64,000 nt of DNA, from the NCBI RefSeq assembly GCF_008801405.1, contig NZ_VZPV01000002.1, forward strand, positions 248,001-312,000, given 5' to 3'. Numbering within the stretch: position 1 is the stretch's first letter; each line of letters starts with the position of its first letter. A program made the position numbers and the translations under genes. The DNA is from Ralstonia insidiosa (GTDB lineage: Bacteria; Pseudomonadota; Gammaproteobacteria; Burkholderiales; Burkholderiaceae). Below the pieces are notes generated by a model. The model made no database searches. It saw only the letters and a list, made by a program, of their open reading frames with translations, and was not told the DNA's origin. Shown piece after piece: positions 24,030-31,849 of the stretch.

Positions 24030-24649
24030 GCCCGCTCGCCACACGCTTGCGTCATATGGCGTTGGGCTGGTGTTCCGTCGGCCTCGTCTACGGCACCTGC
24101 GGCGTGCTGCAAGGCGCAGGCACCGTGGTGCCCGAGACGGCGCTGGACCGCGCCATCCCGTTCAGCACGTCGGGCATCTGGCTGTACCTGTCGTTCTTTG
24201 CGCTGATTCCGCTGGCGTATCTGCTGGCCGACATGCACCGGCTGCGTTGGCTGGAACGCGCCATGCAGATGAGCGCCCTGGTGAGCGGCGCGGTCTTCCT
24301 GCTCTGGCCGACCACGCTGCACTACCCGCCGCTGGCGGACGGGCCTCTGCCGGCCAGCGTGCAACGCATGCTGATGGCCATGGACTCAAGCCAGAACTGT
24401 CTGCCATCCCTGCACGGCGCACTCACGGTGCTCGCTGTCTGGGCGCTGGCCGATGCGCGCAAGCCCGTCCGTACGCTGCTGGCAGCGACGTGGGGGCTCG
24501 GCGTGCTGTACGCGACCATTCAGACGCGCCGGCACGTTGCACTCGATCTGTCCGCTGGCGTGGCGGTCGGCCTGCTGTGCGGCGTAGCTGTACGCCAATG
24601 GCTCAGGCGGCGCGCTCCCACCCTCTCGATTGAAACCGTATCGACATGA
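24026..24649 (+). CDS. PAP2-like membrane phosphatase/transferase
   Basis: A 207-residue integral membrane protein with about six hydrophobic segments. The PAP2 motifs are of the inositol-phosphorylceramide-synthase (AUR1/SMS-like) variety: CLPSLHGA with H130 replaces the usual PSGH, and H170 with D174 (RRHVALD) forms the third motif. The classical first motif KxxxxxxRP is not visible. Enzymes with PSLH patterns often transfer phosphate-containing head groups between lipids rather than only removing phosphate. It overlaps its neighbours at both ends by ATGA. Membrane location fits a lipid-modifying pathway. Confidence 0.8.
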   Translation: MSPLATRLRHMALGWCSVGLVYGTCGVLQGAGTVVPETALDRAIPFSTSGIWLYLSFFALIPLAYLLADMHRLRWLERAMQMSALVSGAVFLLWPTTLHYPPLADGPLPASVQRMLMAMDSSQNCLPSLHGALTVLAVWALADARKPVRTLLAATWGLGVLYATIQTRRHVALDLSAGVAVGLLCGVAVRQWLRRRAPTLSIETVST

Positions 24650-25776
24650 ATGCATTTGCCTTGCCGCTGGCCCTGATGCTCGGGTGCGTGCTGCTGGAAC
24701 TGGCTGCGCTCAAGTGGTGGCGTGGCCAGCCGCTGCCGTGGCGCGACGTCATCCTCAACCTGAACTCCGGTCACGTGCTGATGTGGTTGTGCCGCGGCCT
24801 GGAGGTGGCCGGCTTCACCTGGCTGTATGCCAATGCCAGCCTGCATTGGGTAGACAGTTGGCACCCGATCATCGGCTGGGCCTTTGCCTTCGTGGCGTGG
24901 GACCTGGGCTTCTACTGGCTGCACCGCATGCACCATCGGTTCGGTTTTCTGTGGGCCATCCACGCGGTGCATCACGAAGGCGAGCACTTCAACCTGTCAC
25001 TGGGGGTGCGCAATGCGTGGCTGTCGTCGCTGACATCGTTGCCGTTTTTCGTGCCGCTGGCGCTGCTGGGTGTCACGCCGGAGATGTTTGTGGCGGTGTC
25101 GGGCCTGCATTACTCCGTGCAGTTCTACAACCACTGCGGGCTGGTGGGCAGCTCGGGCGTGCTCGACAAGTTCATGGTCACGCCGGCCAACCACCGCGTG
25201 CACCACGGCTGCAACCCGGAATACATCGACCGCAACTTCGGCGGCACGCTGTTGCTGTGGGACAAGCTGTTCGGCACGTACCAGCGCGCGCTGCCCGATG
25301 TGCCGATCCGCTATGGCGTGCACAAGCCCACGCACAGCGACAACCCGTTCTGGGCCAACATCGTGCCGGCACTGCACTGGCTGGGCCTGCGTGCGCCGCA
25401 TCTGCAGCGCGACACGCGCGTGACACCCGCCGGCTGGATTGCCACCGGCGGTGTGCTGCTCTTTGGCGTGGTGATCGACTACGTGCGCACCGACGGCTTC
25501 TGGCCAGCGCACTGGCAGGCCGCGTGGTTCGCGCTCATCCTGCTGCTGACGGTTGCGCTGGGCGGCCTGTCTGACGGACGCACGTGGGGCCGCTGGCTGT
25601 GGTCGTTGCTGGCGCTCGCGCTGCCTGCGCTGATGATCGGCGTGTGCGGTACCGGCGATGCGCTCTCCAATGGTCTAACCATCGCTCTTGGTGTGCATGG
25701 CCTTGCCTGTGGCTTGTGGCATGCGCTGCGTACGAGCACACCGTTGCAACCTTCACCTCATGCCGAATCTCAGTAA
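24646..25776 (+). CDS. Sterol desaturase / fatty acid hydroxylase superfamily protein
   Basis: A 376-residue integral membrane di-iron oxygenase. The histidine boxes are HRMHH (93-97), HAVHH (106-110) and HRVHH (183-187), as in ERG3, C-4 methyl oxidases and bacterial fatty-acid hydroxylases. An additional His-rich point is EGEHFN after the second box. The last 120 residues add several hydrophobic segments beyond the core domain. It would introduce a hydroxyl group or double bond into a lipid using O2. Its start overlaps the PAP2 stop by ATGA; its end overlaps the desaturase gene by 17 bp. Confidence 0.9.
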   Translation: MNAFALPLALMLGCVLLELAALKWWRGQPLPWRDVILNLNSGHVLMWLCRGLEVAGFTWLYANASLHWVDSWHPIIGWAFAFVAWDLGFYWLHRMHHRFGFLWAIHAVHHEGEHFNLSLGVRNAWLSSLTSLPFFVPLALLGVTPEMFVAVSGLHYSVQFYNHCGLVGSSGVLDKFMVTPANHRVHHGCNPEYIDRNFGGTLLLWDKLFGTYQRALPDVPIRYGVHKPTHSDNPFWANIVPALHWLGLRAPHLQRDTRVTPAGWIATGGVLLFGVVIDYVRTDGFWPAHWQAAWFALILLLTVALGGLSDGRTWGRWLWSLLALALPALMIGVCGTGDALSNGLTIALGVHGLACGLWHALRTSTPLQPSPHAESQ

Positions 25777-26851
25777 GCTCCGCTACGCCTCGCCGCGTTC
25801 ATCCACGCTGGCCGATGACCTGCGCCGCGCCGCGCATGGGTACCTGCAGGAAAACGGCGACCACCGCTTTGCCGATTTCGGCCTGATCGCCAAAGGACTG
25901 TTTCTCGCGATCTGTGCGGTGTTGCTCTATGCCGCCATGGTCACAGCGGCGAGCCCGGTCGTCTTCGTGCTGGCGTATCTCGCGTTTCCGTTCTTCGCGA
26001 TGATGCTGGCGATGAACGTGCTGCACGATGGCGCGCACCGGGCACTGTCGCCGTGGGCGTGGCTGGACAGCGCGATGATCCGGCTCACTGCCATCCCGCT
26101 CGGCATCGAGCCCGCGTACTGGACGGTGCGCCACGTGCACTATCACCACGCGCACGCCAACATCGAGCACTACGACCTCGACACCGCCGCCAACCGCTTC
26201 CTGCGGCAGACACCGTTCCAGCCGTGGTACCCGCAGTTTCAGTATCAGCACCGCTACTGGCCGCTGATCGCGGCGCTGTCGCTGCCGTACATCAACTGGA
26301 TTTACGACTGGTCAGACCGACTCGGGCTCACCGCACTCAAAGCGGACCGCGTGCTGCCCGGCGTGCGCGGCTGGGCGACCTTCCTGTGCGCAAAGGCACT
26401 GCACTTGCTGACGGCCGTGGCCGTGCCGGCCTGGGTGGCGCATCAGCTTGGCCTTGGCTGGGGCTGGGTGGCATTCAGCTACTTTGTCGGGCAGATGCTG
26501 GCGTCGTGCGTGCTGGTGGCGTTGATCCTGGGCACGCATTGGGCCGACGTGACGTTCTATCTGCCGCCCGAATCTGGCCAGTTGCCGCACACGTGGCATG
26601 AACATGCCTTCCACACCGCGTGCGATTGGAAGCCGCAACCGGCGTGGATCGGCTACTGGCTGGGCGGCCTGAACTGGCACCTCACGCATCATCTGTTTCC
26701 GACCTACAGCCACCGCCACTATCCGGCGCTGGCCGCGCGCGTGGCCGAGGTGGCGCGCACGCATGCGCTCGACTACCGCACGCTCACCTATCCAGAACTC
26801 CTGGCTGCACAGCAGACCTTTCTGCGTGCGATGGGTGAGCGGCCAAGCTGA
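25760..26851 (+). CDS. Membrane fatty acid desaturase
   Basis: A 363-residue di-iron membrane desaturase with the three expected His boxes: HDGAH (89-93), HVHYHH (125-130) and HLTHH (307-311). The HTWHEHAFHTACDW segment lies between the second and third boxes. The pattern resembles front-end or linoleoyl-CoA-type desaturases, though no N-terminal cytochrome b5 domain is present. The chosen ATG sits inside the end of the hydroxylase gene; the frame opens further upstream only across that gene. It is the last of the seven-gene operon. Together with the hydroxylase it suggests that the product is an oxidised, unsaturated lipid. Confidence 0.9.
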   Translation: MPNLSKLRYASPRSSTLADDLRRAAHGYLQENGDHRFADFGLIAKGLFLAICAVLLYAAMVTAASPVVFVLAYLAFPFFAMMLAMNVLHDGAHRALSPWAWLDSAMIRLTAIPLGIEPAYWTVRHVHYHHAHANIEHYDLDTAANRFLRQTPFQPWYPQFQYQHRYWPLIAALSLPYINWIYDWSDRLGLTALKADRVLPGVRGWATFLCAKALHLLTAVAVPAWVAHQLGLGWGWVAFSYFVGQMLASCVLVALILGTHWADVTFYLPPESGQLPHTWHEHAFHTACDWKPQPAWIGYWLGGLNWHLTHHLFPTYSHRHYPALAARVAEVARTHALDYRTLTYPELLAAQQTFLRAMGERPS

Positions 26852-26899
26852 CGCGCTAGCCGTCACCGCTTCCCACCACACGCGCACCACACGCGCCCC

Positions 26900-27673
26900 T
26901 CAGTTGCGCACCTCGACCGCATGCACGGCGTCGAGGATGACCTTCGCCACCGCCTGCGGCCGCGACTTCTGCGGCACGTGGCTGGTCGGCAGGCTCGTCA
27001 CCTTGGCGCCGATCTTCCTGGCCATGGCACGCTCCAGGTCCGGTTGGATCATCCGGTCGTGCTCGCTGACGATGAACCATGACGGCTTGCTCTGCCATGC
27101 GGCCACCGTAGTCCGCTCACCAAATGCCGTTGCTTTGATGGGCCCTTGCGTGGCCGCCATCACGCGGGCCTGCGCGGCCGGCACATCCTGAGCGAAGTCG
27201 CTCGCCAGTGCCGCAGCGGGTAGCGAGAGATAGCCATTGGCATCCGCCACCAGCTTGCCGATGCCGGGCGCCGGTGCGTAGTCCTTGCCGACCTCTTCCG
27301 TCGACTGGCCGGCATCCGGCGCAAAGGCGGCCACATAGACCAACCCGGCCACCTTGCTGTCCGCACCTGCCTCGGTGATGACCGTGCCACCCCACGAGTG
27401 CCCCACCAGCACGACCTTGCCGGCTTGGTTGCCGATGGCGCGGCGCGTGGCCGCCACGTCGTCGGCCAGCGAGTTCAGCCCGTTCTGCACGGCCTGCACC
27501 TTCACGCCCTTCGCCTGCAGCAGTGGAATCACCTTGGCCCAATCCGAGCCATCGGCAAAGGCGCCATGCACGATCACCACGGAAGGCTGATCGGCGTCTG
27601 CCGCCAGGAGCGGTGCGCTGGTGGCCGTGCCCAGTGCAAGCAATGCGAAGGAGACAGCGTTGCGTTTCAACAT
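26900..27673 (-). CDS. Exported alpha/beta hydrolase
   Basis: A 257-residue alpha/beta hydrolase with a Sec signal peptide (cleavage near LLAADA, residue 25). The oxyanion region reads VIVHGAFADGSDW and the nucleophile elbow GHSWGG puts Ser at 93. A catalytic His is likely in LPTSHVPQ near the C-terminus, and the Asp could be in SEHDRMIQP. It is the EstC-like or salicylate-esterase-like group of small periplasmic hydrolases whose natural substrates are mostly unknown. It is convergent with the desaturase gene and lies 44 bp before the secreted repeat peptide gene's end on the same strand. Confidence 0.87.
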   Translation of the reverse strand: MLKRNAVSFALLALGTATSAPLLAADADQPSVVIVHGAFADGSDWAKVIPLLQAKGVKVQAVQNGLNSLADDVAATRRAIGNQAGKVVLVGHSWGGTVITEAGADSKVAGLVYVAAFAPDAGQSTEEVGKDYAPAPGIGKLVADANGYLSLPAAALASDFAQDVPAAQARVMAATQGPIKATAFGERTTVAAWQSKPSWFIVSEHDRMIQPDLERAMARKIGAKVTSLPTSHVPQKSRPQAVAKVILDAVHAVEVRN

Positions 27674-27717
27674 GTCGATTCCTGAGTCGTTGAGCGAGCG
27701 TGTGGTGGGTGGGGCCT

Positions 27718-27942
27718 TCAGGCGTGGGCACCGTCGTAGTACGGGTCAGCGTTACGCGCACCGTCGGTGTAGATGTCGGTCGAGCGAGCGCCCTCGGTGT
27801 ACACGTCGCGCGCCTCTTGAACGGAACGCGCACCTTCGGTGTACGGGTCGCGTGCACCGCCAAACGCGGTGGCAGCGTGTGCACCAGCGGCAGCAACGGC
27901 GAGTGCAACAACAGCGAAAGACTTGGCGAGATTGCGGGTCAT
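27718..27942 (-). CDS. Small secreted repeat peptide (D-x-Y-T-E-G-A-R repeats)
   Basis: A 74-residue product with a clear signal peptide (MTRNLAKSFAVVALAVAAA, cleavage after GAHA near 23). The mature part of about 50 residues is made of four imperfect copies of an 8-11 residue unit: DPYTEGAR, DVYTEGAR, DIYTDGAR and DPYYDGAH, linked by short Ser/Ala/Gln spacers. It is rich in acidic, aromatic and Arg residues, with no Cys. I do not know its function; similar short exported repeat proteins occur in Burkholderiaceae, often as paralogues. It lies upstream of an exported hydrolase on the same strand and is divergent from the cupin gene across a region with TACA direct repeats. Confidence 0.7.
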   Translation of the reverse strand: MTRNLAKSFAVVALAVAAAGAHAATAFGGARDPYTEGARSVQEARDVYTEGARSTDIYTDGARNADPYYDGAHA

Positions 27943-28273
27943 GATCGTTTTCCTCAGAAGGATGAGTTAGGGGTTGCGCAGCCCGGCGTTGCTTCGTATC
28001 GGTTCAGCGTCGGGCCACGGAATGCATTGAAGCGGGCGGACGTATCCCGTACGTAGCAGCAGGCGGCCCGTTTTGTCTGGCGGTGTACCGCCGTCATGGC
28101 CGGATACACGCGCATACAAAACCCCAGTCGCCACAGCCCGTTGGTACACAGCGATACAAATCGGCAGAACGGTGAAACATGCGGGATACACCGGAGTCGC
28201 CTAATGCAGGGAACGAGGCCGGTCATCCCCCTAGCCCCTCCCTCGTCATCCATCCTTGATTTCAGGAGCTCTC
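27943..28273. promoter_or_regulatory. Divergent control region with TACA direct repeats
   Basis: 331-bp gap between the repeat-peptide gene and the cupin gene. TACAC/TACAA half-sites occur at 28105-28109 and 28115-28119, again at 28145-28149 and 28155-28159, and TACAC once more at 28187-28191. Each pair has a 10-bp period, and the pairs lie 40 bp apart. Ten-bp direct repeats on one face of DNA are the usual target layout for OmpR/PhoB-type response regulators. No gene seen in this region. Confidence 0.45.
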
Positions 28274-28672
28274 ATGCAACCGATTCGAATCGCCGCCGCC
28301 CTGCTCGTGCTCAGCGGCGCCCTTGCTTCCCACAGCGCATTGGCCCAGTCAGGCGGCGTGCAACGCGCCGACCTCGTTCACCAAGACCTCAGTGCGAATG
28401 GCTACGAAACCCTGCAGGTGCGGGTGGATTTTGATGAGAAGGCGTTCGCCCCCAACCACGCGCATCCAGGCGAAGAGATCGCCCACGTGTTGAACGGGTC
28501 GCTTGAGTACCGGCTGGACGGCAAGCCTCCCGTAACGCTGCAAGCCGGTGAGTCGCTGTTCATTCCGGCCGGTGTCGCGCATTCGGCAAGAAACGTCGGC
28601 AGCGGCAAGGCATCGGAGCTGGCGACTTACGTGGTCAGGAAAGGTGAGCCACTCGTGCAACTCGTCCGGTAA
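28274..28672 (+). CDS. Exported cupin-domain protein
   Basis: A 132-residue single-domain cupin with a signal peptide (about 1-26, ALAQS cleavage). Motif 1 reads PNHAHPGEEIAHVLNGSLEYRLDG, with the metal-binding His-His-Glu pattern (H-A-H and E-E), and motif 2 reads ESLFIPAGVAHSARN, with its His. It could bind a metal in the periplasm. The ATG follows CAGGAG; a TTG six codons earlier is less likely. It lies 41 bp before an exported epoxide-hydrolase-like protein and probably shares its transcript. Its role is unknown; such cupins often accompany detoxifying hydrolases. Confidence 0.85.
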   Translation: MQPIRIAAALLVLSGALASHSALAQSGGVQRADLVHQDLSANGYETLQVRVDFDEKAFAPNHAHPGEEIAHVLNGSLEYRLDGKPPVTLQAGESLFIPAGVAHSARNVGSGKASELATYVVRKGEPLVQLVR

Positions 28673-28713
28673 GCACATTCACCCAACCGCCCAAACACCT
28701 GAGGGGAGCCCCC

Positions 28714-29757
28714 ATGTCGAACGCCGTCAACCTCCGTCGCCGCCGTCTTCTTGGCACCACCATCGCCAGCATTGGTGTGCTCGATCTCGGGCTGGCCGAG
28801 CTTGTGCATGCGCAGCCCGCGCCATCCACGTCGAATACGCCGTTGGTCGGTCAGACCAACCCCTTTGCCACGCTGCATCAGATTGATGCGGGCGTACTCA
28901 ACATCGGCTATGCAGACCTGGGCCCGAAGAACGGCCCCGCCGTGATCCTGCTGCATGGCTGGCCGTATGACATCTATAGCTATGCGGAGGTGGCGCCGGC
29001 ACTGGCGACCGCCGGCTATCGCGTGCTCGTGCCGTACCTGCGCGGCTATGGCACCACGCGCATCCGCTCGGCAGAGACACCGCGCAACGGGCAGCAGGCT
29101 GCGCTGGCGGTCGACATCATCGCGTTCATGGACGCGCTCAAGATCGAGCAAGCCCACTTTGGCGGCTACGACTGGGGGGCACGCACGGCAGACATCATCG
29201 CAGCGCTGTGGCCGGAACGTTGCAAGACGCTGGTATCGGTGAGCGGCTACCTGATCGGCAGCCAGGAGGCCAACCGCAAGCCGTTGCCACCGGCGGCGGA
29301 GTTTGCGTGGTGGTATCAGTTCTACTTCACCACGGAGCGCGGTGCTCAAGGCTATGCCGCCAACTACAAAGACTTCAACCGCCTGATCTGGAAGCTCGCC
29401 TCGCCCACGTGGAAGTTCGACGACGCCACCTATGACCGCAGCGCCACCGCATTTGACAACCCGGATCATGTGGCCGTCGTCATTCACAACTACCGCTGGC
29501 GCCTGGGGCTGGCCCAGGGTGAATCGCAGTTCGATGTACTGGAAAAACGCCTGGCCGCCGCACCGGCCATTACGGTGCCCACCATCACCATGGAGGGCGA
29601 CGCCAACGGCGCACCGCATCCAGAGCCATCGGCCTATGCGAAGAAGTTCACGGGCAAGTACCAGCACCGGAACATCGGCGGCGGCATCGGGCACAACCTG
29701 CCGCAGGAAGCGCCGAAGGCATTTGTGCAGGCGATGCTGGATGTGGCGCGGCTTTGA
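28714..29757 (+). CDS. Exported epoxide-hydrolase-like alpha/beta hydrolase
   Basis: A 347-residue alpha/beta hydrolase exported probably by the Tat route: the N-terminus has LRRRRLLGTTIASIGV followed by a hydrophobic stretch and AHAQ-like cleavage near residue 34 (VHAQ). The HGWP oxyanion motif is at 81-84 and the nucleophile elbow GGYDWGA places Asp at 153, the residue type used by epoxide hydrolases and haloalkane dehalogenases. The C-terminal His lies in GIGHNLPQEAP. The cap domain contains WWYQFYFTTERG. The substrate is unknown. It follows the cupin gene and is convergent with the AEC transporter gene. Confidence 0.88.
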   Translation: MSNAVNLRRRRLLGTTIASIGVLDLGLAELVHAQPAPSTSNTPLVGQTNPFATLHQIDAGVLNIGYADLGPKNGPAVILLHGWPYDIYSYAEVAPALATAGYRVLVPYLRGYGTTRIRSAETPRNGQQAALAVDIIAFMDALKIEQAHFGGYDWGARTADIIAALWPERCKTLVSVSGYLIGSQEANRKPLPPAAEFAWWYQFYFTTERGAQGYAANYKDFNRLIWKLASPTWKFDDATYDRSATAFDNPDHVAVVIHNYRWRLGLAQGESQFDVLEKRLAAAPAITVPTITMEGDANGAPHPEPSAYAKKFTGKYQHRNIGGGIGHNLPQEAPKAFVQAMLDVARL

Positions 29758-29808
29758 CGATGACAGCAATCCGGTAATGCACGAGAAGCCGATCAGCGGG
29801 TTGCTTGC

Positions 29809-30762
29809 TCACAAGGCGGAAATCAACCCCTGCGGCAACCCGCGCGTCACCACCAGCAGTGTCATCACCGCCGGCATGGCGGCAGCGGCCAACACCGTCT
29901 GTGCCGCGGTAATGCCCGCCATGAGCGGCGCATCGCCGCCGAGCTGGCGCGCCATGATGTAAGACGACGATGCCGTCGGCAGTGCCTGGAACAGCAGCGC
30001 GACCATCAGCGCCACATCGGTCAGCCCGATGGCATGGCCCACCACCAGCGTCAGCACCGGCATGGCCAGAAACTTGACGAGCGACGACACAGCCACCGGC
30101 TGCACCCACGCGCGCACGCCACTGAAGTTCAGCGCCGCACCCACACACAGCAGGCCGAGCGGCATCGATGCCACGCCGAGCGAACGCACCGCCGGCTCGA
30201 TCAACGTGGGGACCTGCACGCCGGCGATCTGCATGGCGATGCCCAACACGCACGCCACCACCAGCGGGTTCGTCACGATCTGGCGCGCAAGCGCCTTGCC
30301 GCTCAGGCGCACCGACCCAAAGCGCGCAAACACCAGCACGCACAGCAGATTGACGGTCGGCACGATGGCCGCGTTGCACACGGCAGCCAACGCAATGCCC
30401 TTCGCGCCAAAGAGCCCTGCTGCAAGCGACACGCCCACGTAGTTGTTGAAGCGCACGCCACCTTGAAACACCGACGTGAACGCCGCGCCGTCCACTCGCA
30501 TCCAGGGCCGGGTCAGCACGAGTGCCACCGCCACCACCACCGTCGCAACGATCAGCGTGCCGGCCAGCGGCAGCACCGGCAACGCTTGCAGGTGTGCGCT
30601 GGCCAGCCCGTGCGTGAACAGCGCAGGCAGCAGGACGTAGTAGCAGAGCCGCTCTGCCTGTGGCCAGAACGCATCGGCAATGAAACCGGTGTGCTTGAGC
30701 CCGTAGCCGAGCGCTACCAGCAGGGCGACCGGCGCCAGCGCCAGCAGGATTGCGGCGGTCAT
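29809..30762 (-). CDS. AEC family transporter (auxin-efflux-carrier-like)
   Basis: A 317-residue inner-membrane carrier with about ten hydrophobic segments in the two-bundle layout of the AEC family. Members export malonate, malate or other small organic acids. Typical stretches are PVALLVALGYGLKHTGF at the start, FQGGVRFNNYVGVSLAAGLFG in the middle, and LLFQALPTASSSYIMARQLGGDAPLMAGITAAQTVLAA near the end. The ATG at 30762 has AGGAG eight bases upstream; a TTG seven codons before it is less likely. The LysR gene immediately upstream on the same strand probably regulates it. Substrate unknown. Confidence 0.9.
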   Translation of the reverse strand: MTAAILLALAPVALLVALGYGLKHTGFIADAFWPQAERLCYYVLLPALFTHGLASAHLQALPVLPLAGTLIVATVVVAVALVLTRPWMRVDGAAFTSVFQGGVRFNNYVGVSLAAGLFGAKGIALAAVCNAAIVPTVNLLCVLVFARFGSVRLSGKALARQIVTNPLVVACVLGIAMQIAGVQVPTLIEPAVRSLGVASMPLGLLCVGAALNFSGVRAWVQPVAVSSLVKFLAMPVLTLVVGHAIGLTDVALMVALLFQALPTASSSYIMARQLGGDAPLMAGITAAQTVLAAAAMPAVMTLLVVTRGLPQGLISAL

Positions 30763-30908
30763 CGCGGTACTCCTGCTAGGCAATGTGCGCGTAGCGTGGA
30801 AGAGATCAGGGAGAGGATGCGGAACAACATGGCGATGCTCGATCAGAACAGGAACACCGCCAAGCTATCACGCGGTGATAGCAGCAATCATTGTGATTGA
30901 TCGTGCAA

Positions 30909-31793
30909 TCAACGAGAAATACTCATGGCAGATTCGACCACCACCTCGGCCAATGCCTGTGTGAAGCGCTCTGCCGGACGCGATTGATGCTCAAGCAGAA
31001 CGACGGCCCGGCGCGTCTGCGGCTGGCCGAACGGCAGGCGTGTGATGGGCGGCAGCTGCGTCAGCACGGCATCGGACAGCGCCACCACGGCAGCGCCCAG
31101 GCCGCTCGCCACCATCTGCACGATGGTGTCCTTGTTGTCGAGCACCATCTCTTCACGCACCCGCACGCCCAGGCGGCGCAGCTCCGAGGCGATCATGCGG
31201 CCGGCCCACGCCTGCGCGTCAAAGCGGATGAACGGCAGTTCGGTCAGCAGCGCACGCGCGTCGTGCTTTGCGTACTGCGGTGGGGCCAGTAGCCAGAAGC
31301 GGTCTTCATAGAGCGTTGACCACACCAGCTCTGCCGGATGCGGTCGTACGGGCTGCGAGGTGATGGCGGCATCCAGCTCGCCATCGGCCACGCGCTGTGC
31401 AAGCTCGGCGGACATGCCGGCCGCCACATGCACGCGCAGCCCTGGATGATCGCGCCGCAAGGTCAGCAGGGCATTGGGCAGCGGCCCGGACAACGCGGTC
31501 TGGATGGCGCCGATACGCAACCGGCCGACCAGCGATTTTTCATCGCTCAGTGCATCAGGAATGCGGTCGTACAGGGCCAGGATCTGCTCGGCCTGCGCGA
31601 GCACAATGCGCCCCGCCTCTGTGAGCGAGGGCTCACGGCGCGAGCGGTCGAACAGGCGGACGTTGAACTCCTCCTCCAACGATTTGACCTGCAGGCTGAC
31701 GGCCGATTGCGTCAGCCCGATGGCTTCACCCGCGCGGGCAAACGTGCGGTGGCGGGCAATGGCGACGAGCGTTCTCAGTGCGCGTAAAGACAT
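30909..31793 (-). CDS. LysR family transcriptional regulator
   Basis: A 294-residue regulator. The winged helix-turn-helix is at about 1-60 (MSLRALRTLVAIARHRTFARAGEAIGLTQSAVSLQVKSLEEEFNVRLFDR), followed by the linker helix and a periplasmic-binding-protein-like effector domain (LVGRLRIGAIQTALSG onward). The start is the ATG at 31793, which puts the HTH at the normal distance from the N-terminus; the frame is open about 90 bp upstream without similarity. It lies 146 bp before the AEC transporter gene on the same strand and may regulate it. Confidence 0.92.
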   Translation of the reverse strand: MSLRALRTLVAIARHRTFARAGEAIGLTQSAVSLQVKSLEEEFNVRLFDRSRREPSLTEAGRIVLAQAEQILALYDRIPDALSDEKSLVGRLRIGAIQTALSGPLPNALLTLRRDHPGLRVHVAAGMSAELAQRVADGELDAAITSQPVRPHPAELVWSTLYEDRFWLLAPPQYAKHDARALLTELPFIRFDAQAWAGRMIASELRRLGVRVREEMVLDNKDTIVQMVASGLGAAVVALSDAVLTQLPPITRLPFGQPQTRRAVVLLEHQSRPAERFTQALAEVVVESAMSISR

Positions 31794-31849
31794 GGTCAGG
31801 AGCGAGATTCGATCGGACGAGGATAGCGCATCGCACGCACGCGCAAACG

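Noticed and set aside
27718..27942. CRISPR-like or tandem DNA repeat
   Set aside because: The DNA repeat follows codon units of a protein with a signal peptide; there are no spacers and the units differ by synonymous and amino-acid changes.
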